Notes: a model not told the origin generated them from the sequence alone. DNA of 29,067 nt from an uncultured Clostridia bacterium (GCA_910585485.1 CAJUEZ010000021.1:1-29067); one strand, 5' to 3'. Shown: positions 7,309 through 15,909, counted from the stretch's first letter. Numbers and translations are program-made.

Positions 7309-8394
7309 TTATATTTTCATAGAATTAGATTCAAGATATTTATGAACCATCATAGCAACTTTAAATACTATAGCTTGATCAAACTTTCTAAGGTCAAGGC
7401 CTGTAAGCTTATAAATTTTTTCAAGTCTGTAGACAAGAGTATTTCTATGAACAAACAGCTGTCTTGATGTTTCACTTACATTAAGATCGTTCTCAAAGAA
7501 TTTATTAATAGTCAAAATCGTTTCATCATCGAGAGATGAAATATCTCCTTTTTTAAACACTTCCTGCAAGAACAATTCACAAAGCTTAATAGGCAGCTGA
7601 TAAATAAGCCTTCCTATTCCCAGGCTGTCATAATTTAGGATGTACTTTTCTTCATCAAATACCTTTCCCACCTCAAGCGCTATCTGCGCTTCTTTATACG
7701 CGTTATTTATCTGATCGATATTCAACGCGACAGTACTAAGCCCCACGCATACCGTCAGCATAGTTTCGGCGCTCACGGTATCCACTATTGACTGCGCCGT
7801 TTCCTCAAGCTGCTGCGAAGTTTCTATCTCCTTCAATTCTTTTATAAGTACTATATTGCTTGTGTCTATGTTTATAACAAAATCTTTTTCTTTGTCAGGA
7901 AACATATTTCTTAAGACATCATATATTCCATTTTCCCCGTCTTCAAGTACTTTTATATAAAAAACTGCTCTCGGAGTATCTATATCCACATGGAGTTCTC
8001 TTGCTTTTTGATGCAAATCAAATGACAAGAGGTTATCGAAAATGATATTTTGCATAAAATTATTTTTATCGTATTTTTCATCATAATAATGACGCACATT
8101 ATTAGCTGCCACAACTATAGCGTTGCAACAATATTTAGATACTTCATCAGTACCCTCCACATATACGGCATATTCAGCGTACGGTTTGTTAGACATGGCT
8201 CTGACAGTATACCCGTCTTTAAACAGAAGCTTGTCATTATTGGCAGCTGCGTATACTAAATCCTCAACAACTTCAGATTCAGGCTCATTCCCTGCATTGG
8301 CAAGTATAAGCCCTTGCGAATCCACAATACCGAATTTCTTTGGAAACACGTCAGCCATTTGATTGATTATGTTCTGAAACGCTTTGCTTATCAT
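7309..8394 (-). CDS. CdaR/PucR-type transcriptional regulator
   Basis: Cytoplasmic DNA-binding regulator of the sugar diacid regulator/PucR family. The 361 residues contain an N-terminal CdaR-like sensing domain (about 1-130, with FGIVDSQGLILANAG), a central degenerate nucleotide-cyclase-like region and a C-terminal PucR helix-turn-helix. The last is recognisable from NVSETSRQLFVHRNT followed by LVYRLEKI. The length fits the family. A GGAGGAAAG site precedes the ATG and a near-consensus promoter lies at 8448-8476. A strong terminator follows, so it is monocistronic. Family members often control uptake or breakdown of acids or sugars next to them, but no such genes adjoin, so the ligand and targets are unknown. 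Confidence 0.88.
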   Translation of the reverse strand: MISKAFQNIINQMADVFPKKFGIVDSQGLILANAGNEPESEVVEDLVYAAANNDKLLFKDGYTVRAMSNKPYAEYAVYVEGTDEVSKYCCNAIVVAANNVRHYYDEKYDKNNFMQNIIFDNLLSFDLHQKARELHVDIDTPRAVFYIKVLEDGENGIYDVLRNMFPDKEKDFVINIDTSNIVLIKELKEIETSQQLEETAQSIVDTVSAETMLTVCVGLSTVALNIDQINNAYKEAQIALEVGKVFDEEKYILNYDSLGIGRLIYQLPIKLCELFLQEVFKKGDISSLDDETILTINKFFENDLNVSETSRQLFVHRNTLVYRLEKIYKLTGLDLRKFDQAIVFKVAMMVHKYLESNSMKI

Positions 8395-8447
8395 TTTCTT
8401 TCCTCCATTTTTCTGTTCAAATTATACAAAATACCCTATATAAACTT

Positions 8448-8476
8448 ATTATACATGAAAATCTTTATAAATGCAA
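8448..8476 (-). promoter_or_regulatory. SigA-type promoter for the CdaR-like regulator
   Basis: Minus strand: TTGCAT (8471-8476), 17-bp spacer, perfect TATAAT (8448-8453). A second TATAAT-like sequence nearer the gene (around 8421-8426) lacks a matching -35. Confidence 0.7.
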
Positions 8477-8514
8477 GAGAAGTTAAAGATTTTTTTGTAA
8501 TTATTCAACAGAAA

Positions 8515-8539
8515 AATTCGAAGCATAAAGCTTCGAATT
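8515..8539 (-). terminator. Intrinsic terminator after sigG
   Basis: Perfect 10-bp stem (8515-8524 and 8530-8539, AATTCGAAGC and complement) with a 5-base loop, followed on the minus strand by a T-run. It ends the spoIIGA-sigE-sigG block. Confidence 0.85.
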
Positions 8540-8546
8540 AATTATG

Positions 8547-9317
8547 CTATATATATTTTCTTAATTGTTTAAGCGCGCTTTTTTCAAGTCTTGACACCTG
8601 AGCCTGAGATATTCCTATTTCCTCGGCAACCTCCATTTGTGTGCGGCTTTGGAAAAATCTCAAATTCAATATATGTTTTTCTCTTTCGTCCAAATGTTTC
8701 ATAGCCTCGCTAAGCGCTATACTTTCCAGCCAATTTTCATCAACATTCTTTGTGTCCTTGACCTGATCCATAACATAAATAGCCTCGCCTCCGTCATGAT
8801 ATATAGGCTCAAACAAAGAAACCGGATCAGCAATCGCGTCAAGCGCGAAAACAACGTCCTCCTTCGGCAAATTCAATTCTTTAGCTATTTCTGATATGGT
8901 CGGTTCTTTTGAATTTTTATTTATGAGTCTTTCTTTCACATGCATCGCTTTATACGCTATATCTTTAAGCGAGCGGCTAACTCTAATAGAATTATTGTCT
9001 CTTAGGTAGCGCCTTATTTCACCTATAATCATAGGAACGGCATATGTGGAAAACTGCACATTCTGACTTAAGTCAAAATTATCTATAGCTTTTATAAGTC
9101 CTATACATCCAACCTGAAACAAGTCATCAACATTTTCTCCTCTGTTATTAAATCGTTGTATAACGCTTAAAACCAAACGAAGATTTCCATGGACAAATGT
9201 TTCTCTTGCCTCCATGTCTCCTGCTTTTATTTTTATAAAAAGTTTTTCCTTTTCTTCTCTTGACAGAACAGGAAGCTTAGATGTATTCACCCCGCAAATT
9301 TCTACTTTTGTCGTCAT
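8547..9317 (-). CDS. sigG: RNA polymerase sporulation sigma factor SigG
   Basis: Late forespore-specific sigma factor, active after engulfment in spore formers. The 256 residues begin with KVEICGVNTSKLPVL, a stretch diagnostic of SigG; related forespore SigF lacks it. Region 2 contains GNLRLVLSVIQRF, DDLFQVGCIGLIKAIDNFD and FSTYAVPMIIGEIRRYLRD. Region 4 ends with ISQAQVSRLEKSAL. Length agrees with B. subtilis SigG (about 260). The ATG has an AAGGAGG site at good spacing. It lies 78 bp after sigE, the same gene order as in Bacillus and many clostridia, so read-through from the spoIIGA promoter is likely in addition to its own promoter. I could not identify a convincing SigF-type promoter in 9318-9395. 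Confidence 0.96.
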   Translation of the reverse strand: MTTKVEICGVNTSKLPVLSREEKEKLFIKIKAGDMEARETFVHGNLRLVLSVIQRFNNRGENVDDLFQVGCIGLIKAIDNFDLSQNVQFSTYAVPMIIGEIRRYLRDNNSIRVSRSLKDIAYKAMHVKERLINKNSKEPTISEIAKELNLPKEDVVFALDAIADPVSLFEPIYHDGGEAIYVMDQVKDTKNVDENWLESIALSEAMKHLDEREKHILNLRFFQSRTQMEVAEEIGISQAQVSRLEKSALKQLRKYI

Positions 9318-9395
9318 ATCTTTTCCTCCTTGTTATAAAACCATTGAAAATATATTAATTTATGGTTATGTATAAGATATGACTCTACACTCTTG

Positions 9396-10109
9396 TCAGC
9401 TCATCTTCGCAATTTCCCTTTTCAGTCTGCCTATAATGCGCTTTTCAAGCCTTGATATGTACGACTGTGATATTCCCAGTAAATCCGCGACTTCTTTTTG
9501 CGTTTTTTCTTTACCTGTGCCTAATCCGAATCTCAGTTTCATTATCTGCTGCTCTCTTCCCGACAGTTTTTCCATCGCGTCAAGCAATAACGTTTTATCC
9601 ACTTCATCCTCAATATTTTTACATATAATATCATTATCTGTGCCAAGAATATCAGAAAGTAGTAATTCATTCCCATCCCAATCAACATTTAATGGCTCAT
9701 CTATGGAAACTTCACTTCTCATATTCGAGTTTTTTCTTAAAAACATAAGTATCTCATTTTCTATACATCTTGAAGCATATGTTGCCAGTTTTATATTCTT
9801 GCTCGGATTAAAAGTATTTATCGCTTTTATAAGCCCGATTGTTCCTATTGATATTAAATCTTCAACATATATTCCCGTATTCTCGAATTTTCTCGCTATA
9901 TACACCACAAGACGCAGGTTTCTTTCAATAAGAGTGGATTTTACACTCATATCTCCTTCCGACAATCTGAGTATTAATTCCGCTTCCTCTTCTTTTTTTA
10001 ATGGCGGCGGAAGCGTGTCACTTCCCCCTATATAAAAAATCTCATCATTCTTTAGCATATTTGAGCCAACAAACGCAAATTTTGTGCTTAATTTTCTTAA
10101 AAGATTCAT
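9396..10109 (-). CDS. sigE: RNA polymerase sporulation sigma factor SigE (pro-form)
   Basis: Early mother-cell sigma factor, made as an inactive membrane-associated precursor and cleaved by SpoIIGA. The 237 residues start with a basic and hydrophobic pro-sequence of about 25 residues, ending at the IFYIGG region that matches the cleavage area (YYIGG) of B. subtilis pro-SigE. The rest is very close to SigE: IERNLRLVVYIARKFENTG, LISIGTIGLIKAINTF, EPLNVDWDGNELLLSD and ISQSYISRLEKRI. The pro-sequence is about two residues shorter than in B. subtilis. The gene follows spoIIGA by 29 bp with an AGGA site about 10 bases before the ATG, consistent with one operon. Confidence 0.97.
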   Translation of the reverse strand: MNLLRKLSTKFAFVGSNMLKNDEIFYIGGSDTLPPPLKKEEEAELILRLSEGDMSVKSTLIERNLRLVVYIARKFENTGIYVEDLISIGTIGLIKAINTFNPSKNIKLATYASRCIENEILMFLRKNSNMRSEVSIDEPLNVDWDGNELLLSDILGTDNDIICKNIEDEVDKTLLLDAMEKLSGREQQIMKLRFGLGTGKEKTQKEVADLLGISQSYISRLEKRIIGRLKREIAKMS

Positions 10110-10138
10110 TGTCTTATATTCCTGCTCCCTTCAAAATT

Positions 10139-10978
10139 CTATAATAAACCCGCGTTAATCAGCGCATGGTATTCCTCATTTTTTGACAGCCTGCTTTCGT
10201 ATACTGCTATAAAAGTTTTATCTATGGTTTTCTTCTCTTCCGGTATATATATGCTGTCTGCAAGAAATCCAAATAACATCCCTGAAGGATTTCCGAGCGA
10301 ATTAAATGGTATTAACCATAATTTCATTTCTTCTATATGGTTTCCTAAATCCGAAAAAACGTAATTATTATTAAACAACATTTTCGCTTTTTCCCATTCA
10401 AGTATGCTGACTGGCTTTCCCGTGATAGGTTCTTTTAACAAATTGCCGCTATCAAATAATGCTGTCACAGAAACAGATTTATTATTGTGTGTCACTGTCA
10501 TTCTGTAGTATCTTTTATTTTTTCTGTTTTTAAACAATTTTATAAATAAAATCATCACTCCATAAGCGCCGGCAAAGCTTAGTAAAAATACTCCCGGAGA
10601 AATATCAAAATACAAAACACCCGCTTTTGAAACTATTCCCACTGTTTTCCCCAGCATTCCTGCTATGAATGTCATACTAATCATCAGTATTCCGCACAAC
10701 ATCAAAAACCATGCGAATTGATGTATAAGACGCTTTCTAAATTCAAAAAAAGCAATAAAAATCATTGCGAATACTGATATTATGCGAATTGTATACATGC
10801 ACCATGCCGGCGATTCCATACAGAAAACCGCCACAGAAGATATTGCTCCAAACGCAGATGCCAAAAGCAACCTTTTCTTTTTGGGGGTGACCCTGTTTAT
10901 TATTTTCCCAAGTATATAAAGCATGATATACGCAGACACAAAATTAATTGCAAATATAACGTCTGCATATATCACCAT
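10139..10978 (-). CDS. spoIIGA: Sporulation sigma-E factor-processing peptidase SpoIIGA
   Basis: Membrane aspartic protease placed in the septum on the mother-cell side, which cleaves pro-SigE in response to the forespore signal SpoIIR. The 279 residues have about five hydrophobic helices in the first 150 positions, then a soluble protease domain with LFDSGNLL, where Asp 176 is the expected catalytic residue (Asp 183 in B. subtilis). PITGKPVSI follows, another family hallmark. The ATG at 10978 is chosen over a GTG at 10987 because GAGGTGA, the Shine-Dalgarno site, overlaps that GTG. MVIYADVIFAINF also fits the family start. Its substrate gene sigE is directly downstream. Transcription is predicted from the long-spacer promoter with 0A boxes at 10999-11065. 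Confidence 0.96.
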   Translation of the reverse strand: MVIYADVIFAINFVSAYIMLYILGKIINRVTPKKKRLLLASAFGAISSVAVFCMESPAWCMYTIRIISVFAMIFIAFFEFRKRLIHQFAWFLMLCGILMISMTFIAGMLGKTVGIVSKAGVLYFDISPGVFLLSFAGAYGVMILFIKLFKNRKNKRYYRMTVTHNNKSVSVTALFDSGNLLKEPITGKPVSILEWEKAKMLFNNNYVFSDLGNHIEEMKLWLIPFNSLGNPSGMLFGFLADSIYIPEEKKTIDKTFIAVYESRLSKNEEYHALINAGLL

Positions 10979-10998
10979 GACTCTCACCTCTATTAGGT

Positions 10999-11031
10999 AT
11001 TATACTCCTCGCCAAGCAAGAAAAATGTCAA
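10999..11031 (-). promoter_or_regulatory. Long-spacer SigA promoter of the spoIIGA operon
   Basis: Minus strand: perfect TTGACA (complement at 11026-11031) and perfect TATAAT (complement at 10999-11004), separated by 21 bp instead of 17. B. subtilis spoIIG has the same feature (22 bp) and needs Spo0A~P for SigA RNA polymerase to open it. Confidence 0.85.
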
Positions 11032-11037
11032 AGTCAG

Positions 11038-11065
11038 TTGTCGAACAAAAAAAATATTTCGACAT
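11038..11065. promoter_or_regulatory. Two 0A boxes (Spo0A binding sites) upstream of spoIIGA
   Basis: TTGTCGAA on the plus strand (11038-11045) and TTCGACAT (11058-11065), whose complement reads ATGTCGAA. Both match the 0A-box core TGTCGAA and face each other just upstream of the -35. A third, imperfect copy (TGTCAAA, 11026-11032) overlaps the -35. Confidence 0.85.
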
Positions 11066-11090
11066 GAAATTATTTTTCTCACAAAAAAAA

Positions 11091-11113
11091 GATATGAGAT
11101 AAATTCTCATATC
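11091..11113 (-). terminator. Intrinsic terminator after galK
   Basis: Perfect 9-bp stem (GATATGAGA 11091-11099 and 11105-11113) with a 5-base loop. On the minus strand it is followed by eight T. It separates galK from the Spo0A-controlled promoter. Confidence 0.88.
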
Positions 11114-11126
11114 CTTTAAACAAGAC

Positions 11127-12416
11127 TTATTTTAATTCATATCCTCCGACAGGACGTATTGAAAGTATGTGACACATATTATCGCCCAAAACATCTTCTA
11201 TTTGTTTTTTGAACTCATATAAAATATCAAAAGGAACAAAAGCCTGAACTGTGCCTGCGAATCCTCCTCCATGTACGCGATAAGCCCCCTTCTCGCCCAA
11301 GATTTCATCGCATAACGCTAAAGTAAGGGATACCGCTTGATTTTTAGGCATACCGGACGCAAAAACATTTTGAAGATACATATATGATGACCGTCCCGAC
11401 TCTCTTACAAGTAACTTAAATCTTTCAAAATCATTATTTTTTAAAGCTTCCACTTCTTTTCGAGCCCGCTCATTTTCATCAAAAAAATGAATCGCTCTCA
11501 ACACTGCTCTGTCATTACTGATTTTTTTCCGTATCTCTTTTATATTAGCGTAAAATTCTTTTTGGTCTACTTCCCTTAAATATTCTTTACCAAAAAATTC
11601 TGCCACCAATTTCATATCAGCAGGAATTGTCGCATATTCATCAGTCAAATCCGCATGATCAGCGCCTGAATCAATTATACACAAAGCGTGTCCGTGTTTT
11701 TGCAAATCAAACTCTACTTTGCTTACCACAGGTTTCTCTGTGCTTTTAAAATCAATCGCCACAACCGAACCTACAGAAGATGCCATTTGATCCATAAGTC
11801 CGCTTGGTTTGTTGTAGTAAATATTCTCCGCAAATTGCCCGAATTTAGCAATTTCAATCGGATCAACTTCCGTATTGGCAAAAAGTCCATTTATTATAGT
11901 ACCCACCAACACTTCAAACGCTGCCGAAGAAGACAATCCCGAACCTTTAAGGACGTTTGAGGTTGTGTATGCGTCAAACCCCTCAACCTTATAACCCAAA
12001 TCAACAAATTTTCTTATAACGCCACGTATTAACGCGATAGCCTTGTCAAATTGTTCAGGATGTATTTCTAAATCATCAAGTTCTATTACATCCATTTTAT
12101 AATTCTTGGACTGAATTCTTACTGTATTTGTTCCGTTTGGGCGAGCCGCTGAAATCACGTCAAGATTTACGCTGCCAGCAAGAACACATCCATGCTGATG
12201 GTCAGTATGATTTCCGCCTATCTCCGTGCGTCCGGGAGCGGAAAACAGCGCTATTTCATCAGCTTTTCCAAAAGTTTCTTCAAATCCGTTAATCGCTTCT
12301 ATGTATCTATCAATGTAGGGATTCACATCATCATCACCACACGAATACAGATATTTTAATTTATCATTATATTCACCTGCTGCCAAAGCGGCTTTGGTCT
12401 CTTTTACAGAACGCAT
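11127..12416 (-). CDS. galK: Galactokinase
   Basis: GHMP-family kinase that phosphorylates galactose to galactose-1-phosphate, first step of the Leloir pathway, cytoplasmic. The 429 residues show the galactokinase signature GRTEIGGNHTDHQ (about 62-73), the ATP-binding GSGLSSSAAFEV, and the C-terminal GGGFAGTVQAF. The protein is about 35-40 residues longer than the usual 390. Most of the extra length is before the signature, which suits a variant group of clostridial galactokinases. AGGAGG lies directly upstream of the ATG. No galE or galT is in the window. A hairpin separates it from thrC upstream, and no own promoter is obvious. Confidence 0.94.
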   Translation of the reverse strand: MRSVKETKAALAAGEYNDKLKYLYSCGDDDVNPYIDRYIEAINGFEETFGKADEIALFSAPGRTEIGGNHTDHQHGCVLAGSVNLDVISAARPNGTNTVRIQSKNYKMDVIELDDLEIHPEQFDKAIALIRGVIRKFVDLGYKVEGFDAYTTSNVLKGSGLSSSAAFEVLVGTIINGLFANTEVDPIEIAKFGQFAENIYYNKPSGLMDQMASSVGSVVAIDFKSTEKPVVSKVEFDLQKHGHALCIIDSGADHADLTDEYATIPADMKLVAEFFGKEYLREVDQKEFYANIKEIRKKISNDRAVLRAIHFFDENERARKEVEALKNNDFERFKLLVRESGRSSYMYLQNVFASGMPKNQAVSLTLALCDEILGEKGAYRVHGGGFAGTVQAFVPFDILYEFKKQIEDVLGDNMCHILSIRPVGGYELK

Positions 12417-12433
12417 ACAATCCTCCTAATAAC

Positions 12434-12458
12434 AAAGGTGTAACTTAGTTACACCTTT
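12434..12458 (-). terminator. Hairpin between thrC and galK
   Basis: Perfect 11-bp stem AAAGGTGTAAC (12434-12444) and complement (12448-12458) around TTA. On the minus strand only a broken T-run follows, and the galK ribosome site comes within about 6 bases. It is probably a partial terminator. Confidence 0.75.
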
Positions 12459-12478
12459 TATTTTGTAATTATTTATAA

Positions 12479-13981
12479 TTAATCAATCATGAGAAAATCA
12501 CTTACTACCTGCTGCATTTCATCTTTGTCGCATACAAGATCAAATACTACAGATTTATCCTTCAGTTCAAATAAAGATTTTGGAATTTTCATATTACTTT
12601 TTTCCGATAGTTCTCTTAAAAGAGTAAATTCATCCTTGCCGACTACTGCAGTATGATCTTCAAGCGCAATAAGAACACTTTGATTAAATTTAAACGGACT
12701 GGCAGTAGAAGCGATAACCGTTTTTGTTGTATCACCTGTTTCTGCAACATATTTATCGTATACAGATTTTGCAACAGCAGTGTGAGTATCAATGACATAA
12801 TCATACTCGCCCGCGCATTTTTTAATTGTAGCCAAAGTCTCCTCGTCATTACAGCAACCCGCATAGAACATGCTCTGCATCTTTTTCTTGACATCATCTG
12901 AAATCTCATATGTGCCGTTTGTATTCAACTCGTTCATCCAATTTTTTATTGTCTCATCAGAACAATCAGTAAGGTCATACAAAAATCTTTCCAAATTGCT
13001 TGAAATAAGTATATCCATAGATGGAGAAATTGTTGTATGGAAATCTCGGTTTTTATTGTATACACCTGTTTTAATGAAGTCTGTCAAAACGTTATTTTTA
13101 TTAGACGCGCAAATAAACTTGGCAATCGGTAAACCCATTTTCTTTGCATAATATGCCGCAAGTATGTTTCCAAAATTACCAGTAGGCACAACAACATTAA
13201 TCTTTTCGCCGGCTTCAATCTCATTATTTTTCAAAAGTTCAGCATATGATGAGAAATAGTACACAATCTGAGGCACAAGACGTCCCCAGTTAATCGAATT
13301 GGCGGAAGAAAGTTTGAAATGGTTTCTGTCAAGAAGATTTTTATAGTCTGCATCTGTAAAGATTTTCTTGACACCGTTTTGAGCATCGTCAAAATTACCT
13401 TTAACTGCGGCAACGCTTACGTTATTACCTTCCTGTGTAACCATCTGAAGTTTCTGAATTTCACTTACTCCATTGTCAGGATAAAACACTATAATTCTTG
13501 TGCCTGAAACATCTTTAAATCCCTCAAGAGCCGCTTTGCCTGTATCTCCCGAAGTGGCAACAAGAATAACAATCTCTTTATCCTCATTAGTCTTTTTCAT
13601 AGAAGTTGTTAAAAGATGCGGAAGAATCTGCAATGCCATATCCTTAAACGCGCATGTCGGTCCATGCCACAATTCTATGAAATATGTTGTATTATCCAAC
13701 TTGTATAACGGCGCAATACTGTTTGTTTCAAATTTTTCTTTCGTATACGCGCTGTCTATGCACTTCATTAATTCTTCTTCAGTAAAATCCGTAAGGAATT
13801 TACTAAGCACAAAATATGCTCTTTCATTGTATGACTTTTGAGCCAAGCCTTTTATCTCATCTAAACTAACCGAAGGAAAACTTTCAGGTACAAAAAGACC
13901 ACCCTCAGCGCTGAGTCCTGTCTTTATCGCTTCTGCCGCGCTCACTGAAATGTTTTTATCCCTCGTACTTTGATACTGCAT
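12479..13981 (-). CDS. thrC: Threonine synthase
   Basis: Pyridoxal-phosphate enzyme that converts O-phosphohomoserine to threonine, last step of threonine synthesis, cytoplasmic. The 500 residues fit the long (fungal/E. coli-like) threonine synthase type. They contain LSAEGGLFVPE near the N-terminus, HGPTCAFKDMALQ with the PLP-binding Lys 113, VATSGDTGKAALEGF for phosphate binding and VVPTGNFGN. The ATG at 13981 is chosen over the TTG at 13996 because the GGAGGTT site (13988-13994) lies inside that extension. No hom or thrB gene is in the window. A hairpin with a long loop sits upstream. The leader is too short for a T-box. Confidence 0.95.
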   Translation of the reverse strand: MQYQSTRDKNISVSAAEAIKTGLSAEGGLFVPESFPSVSLDEIKGLAQKSYNERAYFVLSKFLTDFTEEELMKCIDSAYTKEKFETNSIAPLYKLDNTTYFIELWHGPTCAFKDMALQILPHLLTTSMKKTNEDKEIVILVATSGDTGKAALEGFKDVSGTRIIVFYPDNGVSEIQKLQMVTQEGNNVSVAAVKGNFDDAQNGVKKIFTDADYKNLLDRNHFKLSSANSINWGRLVPQIVYYFSSYAELLKNNEIEAGEKINVVVPTGNFGNILAAYYAKKMGLPIAKFICASNKNNVLTDFIKTGVYNKNRDFHTTISPSMDILISSNLERFLYDLTDCSDETIKNWMNELNTNGTYEISDDVKKKMQSMFYAGCCNDEETLATIKKCAGEYDYVIDTHTAVAKSVYDKYVAETGDTTKTVIASTASPFKFNQSVLIALEDHTAVVGKDEFTLLRELSEKSNMKIPKSLFELKDKSVVFDLVCDKDEMQQVVSDFLMID

Positions 13982-14003
13982 GTATTTAACCTCCAAATAA
14001 TCA

Positions 14004-14041
14004 TGCCTGCATAAATCAGCACAAACCGACTAATGCAGGCA
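14004..14041. repeat. Inverted repeat between the P-loop gene and thrC
   Basis: TGCCTGCAT (14004-14012) and ATGCAGGCA (14033-14041), a perfect 9-bp stem with a 20-base loop. No T-run follows on the minus strand before the thrC ribosome site, so terminator function is doubtful. Confidence 0.6.
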
Positions 14042-14049
14042 CCTTAATT

Positions 14050-14460
14050 TTACGCAAATTTCTTTATGTAATCAGGCGCTGTATCAGCATCTATGCTTAC
14101 AGAAATTACAAATGCAATGTTGAATTTATTTCCAAGTGTTTCAAGTCTTTCAAGGAATGACTCAAAGCCGTCCAAATTATCATTTCCGACAATCTTAAAT
14201 ATACTATCTACAAAAATATTAGTAATATCGTAGTCACGGCTTACAATTCCGTAAATAAATCCAAGAAATTCATTGTATGTTTTTATATCAAAATCAGCCG
14301 TATTTGCCATTCTTACTTTTGATTTAATATCAAACATATTATCACCGTTGCTGCTGACAAACACAATATTTCCCTTAGCAACTGTCAAAGCGTTGTTTAC
14401 CTTGTCGATAAGCGCCTTTGTTTTTCCGGTACCTTTTTTTCCAATAAGAAGCTCAACCAT
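14050..14460 (-). CDS. Small P-loop NTP-binding protein of unknown function
   Basis: 136-residue soluble protein consisting of little more than one nucleotide-binding fold. The Walker A motif GKKGTGKT is at residues 7-14, at the very N-terminus, and a hydrophobic strand ending in Asp (ITNIFVDS, about residues 79-86) fits Walker B. There is no second domain, membrane segment or recognisable partner motif. It resembles proteins of clostridial genomes left as conserved hypothetical or loosely labelled ATPases. I know of no tested function. An AAGGAGG-like site precedes the ATG. It lies between pgi and thrC on the same strand, 56 bp after pgi, so it may be co-transcribed with pgi, but the metabolic neighbours do not explain it. 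Confidence 0.8.
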   Translation of the reverse strand: MVELLIGKKGTGKTKALIDKVNNALTVAKGNIVFVSSNGDNMFDIKSKVRMANTADFDIKTYNEFLGFIYGIVSRDYDITNIFVDSIFKIVGNDNLDGFESFLERLETLGNKFNIAFVISVSIDADTAPDYIKKFA

Positions 14461-14516
14461 GTTAATCTTCCTCCTTTATAATAATTTTATATTTCAGAGC
14501 ATCTGCTCTTTTATAC

Positions 14517-15869
14517 TTATTTATTTAATCTTTCTTCCAATGCCGCTTTTTCTCCCTCATATCCCGGTTTACCAAGAAGCGCGAACATGTTTTTCTTATA
14601 TGCTTCAACACCCGGCTGGTCAAACGGATTTACTCCAAGTAAATATCCTGACAGACCGCACGCTTTTTCAAAGAAATACACAAGTTTTCCAAAGTTATAA
14701 GCGTCTAGAGACGGGATAGTCACCGAAAGATTAGGAACCTGACCGTCTGTGTGCGCCAGTGCTGTTCCCTGAGCAGCTTTTGAATTTACAAAATCTATAG
14801 TTTTTCCCGCAAGGAAATTAAGACCGTCGATATTATCCACTGTTGCCTGAATCTCAATATTCTTGCGTGGATTTTCAACAAGCAGTGCTGTTTCAAACAA
14901 TATTCTCTGTCCCTGCTGAATATACTGTCCCATAGAGTGTAAATCGCTTGAAAAATCAGCGGCAGCCGGGAATATACCCTTATTATCCTTGCCTTCACTT
15001 TCTCCGTAAAGCTGTTTCCACCATTCTCCGAAATAGTGAAGAGCCGGCTCGTAATTAACCATAAGTTCAACAGTCTTACCTTTTCTTGAAAGCGCGTTTC
15101 TTACAACCGCATACTGATAACATTGATTTTCTGCAAGATTTGGATTTGAATATTCAACCTGCGCATCATAAGCGCCCTGCATCATTTTGTCAATATCTAT
15201 ACCTGCCGCTGCAATAGGCAACAGTCCTACCGCAGTTAATACTGAATATCTGCCTCCAATATCATCCGCGATTACAAATGTTTCATAACCTTCTTCGTCA
15301 GCAAGAGACTTTAGCGCGCCGCGCGCTTTATCTGTGGTAGCGTAAATTCTCTCTTTTGCTCCCTCTTTGCCGTACTTCTTTTCAAGTAAATCTTTGAATA
15401 TTCTAAAAGCAATAGCAGGTTCTGTTGTTGTTCCTGACTTTGAAATGACATTCACTGAAATATCCTTGCCGTCAATAGCTTCAAGCAAATCAGCCATGTA
15501 GGTAGAACTAATGTTATTGCCGGCAAAAAATACAGAAGGTCCTTTTCTCTTGTCAGCATCAAGAGCGTTATAGAAAGAATGCTGAAGCATTTCCACTGCC
15601 GCTCTCGCGCCCAAATACGATCCTCCGATTCCGATTACAACAAGAACATCTGAATCTGAACGGATTTTCTCCGCGGCTTTTTTGATTCTTGCAAACTCTT
15701 CTTTATCGTAATTCTCAGGAAGGTTTACCCAACCAAGAAAATCATTGCCCGCGCCTGTCTTGTTATGAATCATATCATGCGCTTCCTTCACATATGAAGC
15801 CATATTATCAATTTCATGCTGTCCGATAAACGGAAGCGCTTTTGAATAGTCAAATCTAATATTACTCAT
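14517..15869 (-). CDS. pgi: Glucose-6-phosphate isomerase
   Basis: Interconverts glucose-6-phosphate and fructose-6-phosphate in glycolysis and gluconeogenesis, cytoplasmic. The 450 residues match the short Firmicutes type. Motifs include VVIGIGGSYLGARAA, VISKSGTTTEPAIAFR, the signature GGRYSVLTAVGLLP, and the C-terminal region with NPFDQPGVEAYK. The ATG at 15869 is chosen over the TTG at 15890 because the GGAGGAAAG site lies between them. A plausible promoter is at 15910-15938. A short imperfect hairpin (14496-14509) follows the gene, without a clear T-run, so read-through to the P-loop gene is possible. Confidence 0.96.
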   Translation of the reverse strand: MSNIRFDYSKALPFIGQHEIDNMASYVKEAHDMIHNKTGAGNDFLGWVNLPENYDKEEFARIKKAAEKIRSDSDVLVVIGIGGSYLGARAAVEMLQHSFYNALDADKRKGPSVFFAGNNISSTYMADLLEAIDGKDISVNVISKSGTTTEPAIAFRIFKDLLEKKYGKEGAKERIYATTDKARGALKSLADEEGYETFVIADDIGGRYSVLTAVGLLPIAAAGIDIDKMMQGAYDAQVEYSNPNLAENQCYQYAVVRNALSRKGKTVELMVNYEPALHYFGEWWKQLYGESEGKDNKGIFPAAADFSSDLHSMGQYIQQGQRILFETALLVENPRKNIEIQATVDNIDGLNFLAGKTIDFVNSKAAQGTALAHTDGQVPNLSVTIPSLDAYNFGKLVYFFEKACGLSGYLLGVNPFDQPGVEAYKKNMFALLGKPGYEGEKAALEERLNK

Positions 15870-15909
15870 TATCTTTCCTCCAATAAACAATAAGACTTTA
15901 TTACTTATT

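Noticed and set aside
9318..9395. Possible SigF or SigE promoter before sigG
   Set aside because: GTGTA and TCATATC/CATAAATT pieces exist but their spacing and -10 sequences do not fit either consensus.
9379..10035. 218-codon plus-strand open frame opposite sigE
   Set aside because: It is the antisense shadow of a strongly conserved sigma factor gene, Ser/Phe/Ile-rich as expected from the reverse frame, with no ribosome site.
13997..14049. Possible T-box or threonine attenuator before thrC
   Set aside because: The gap is only about 70 bp from the preceding stop codon, too short for a T-box, and there is no T-run or T-box core sequence.
14496..14509. Small hairpin AGAGCA/TGCTCT after pgi as a terminator
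   Set aside because: Stem of five to six pairs with a tiny loop and no T-run on the minus strand; too weak to call.
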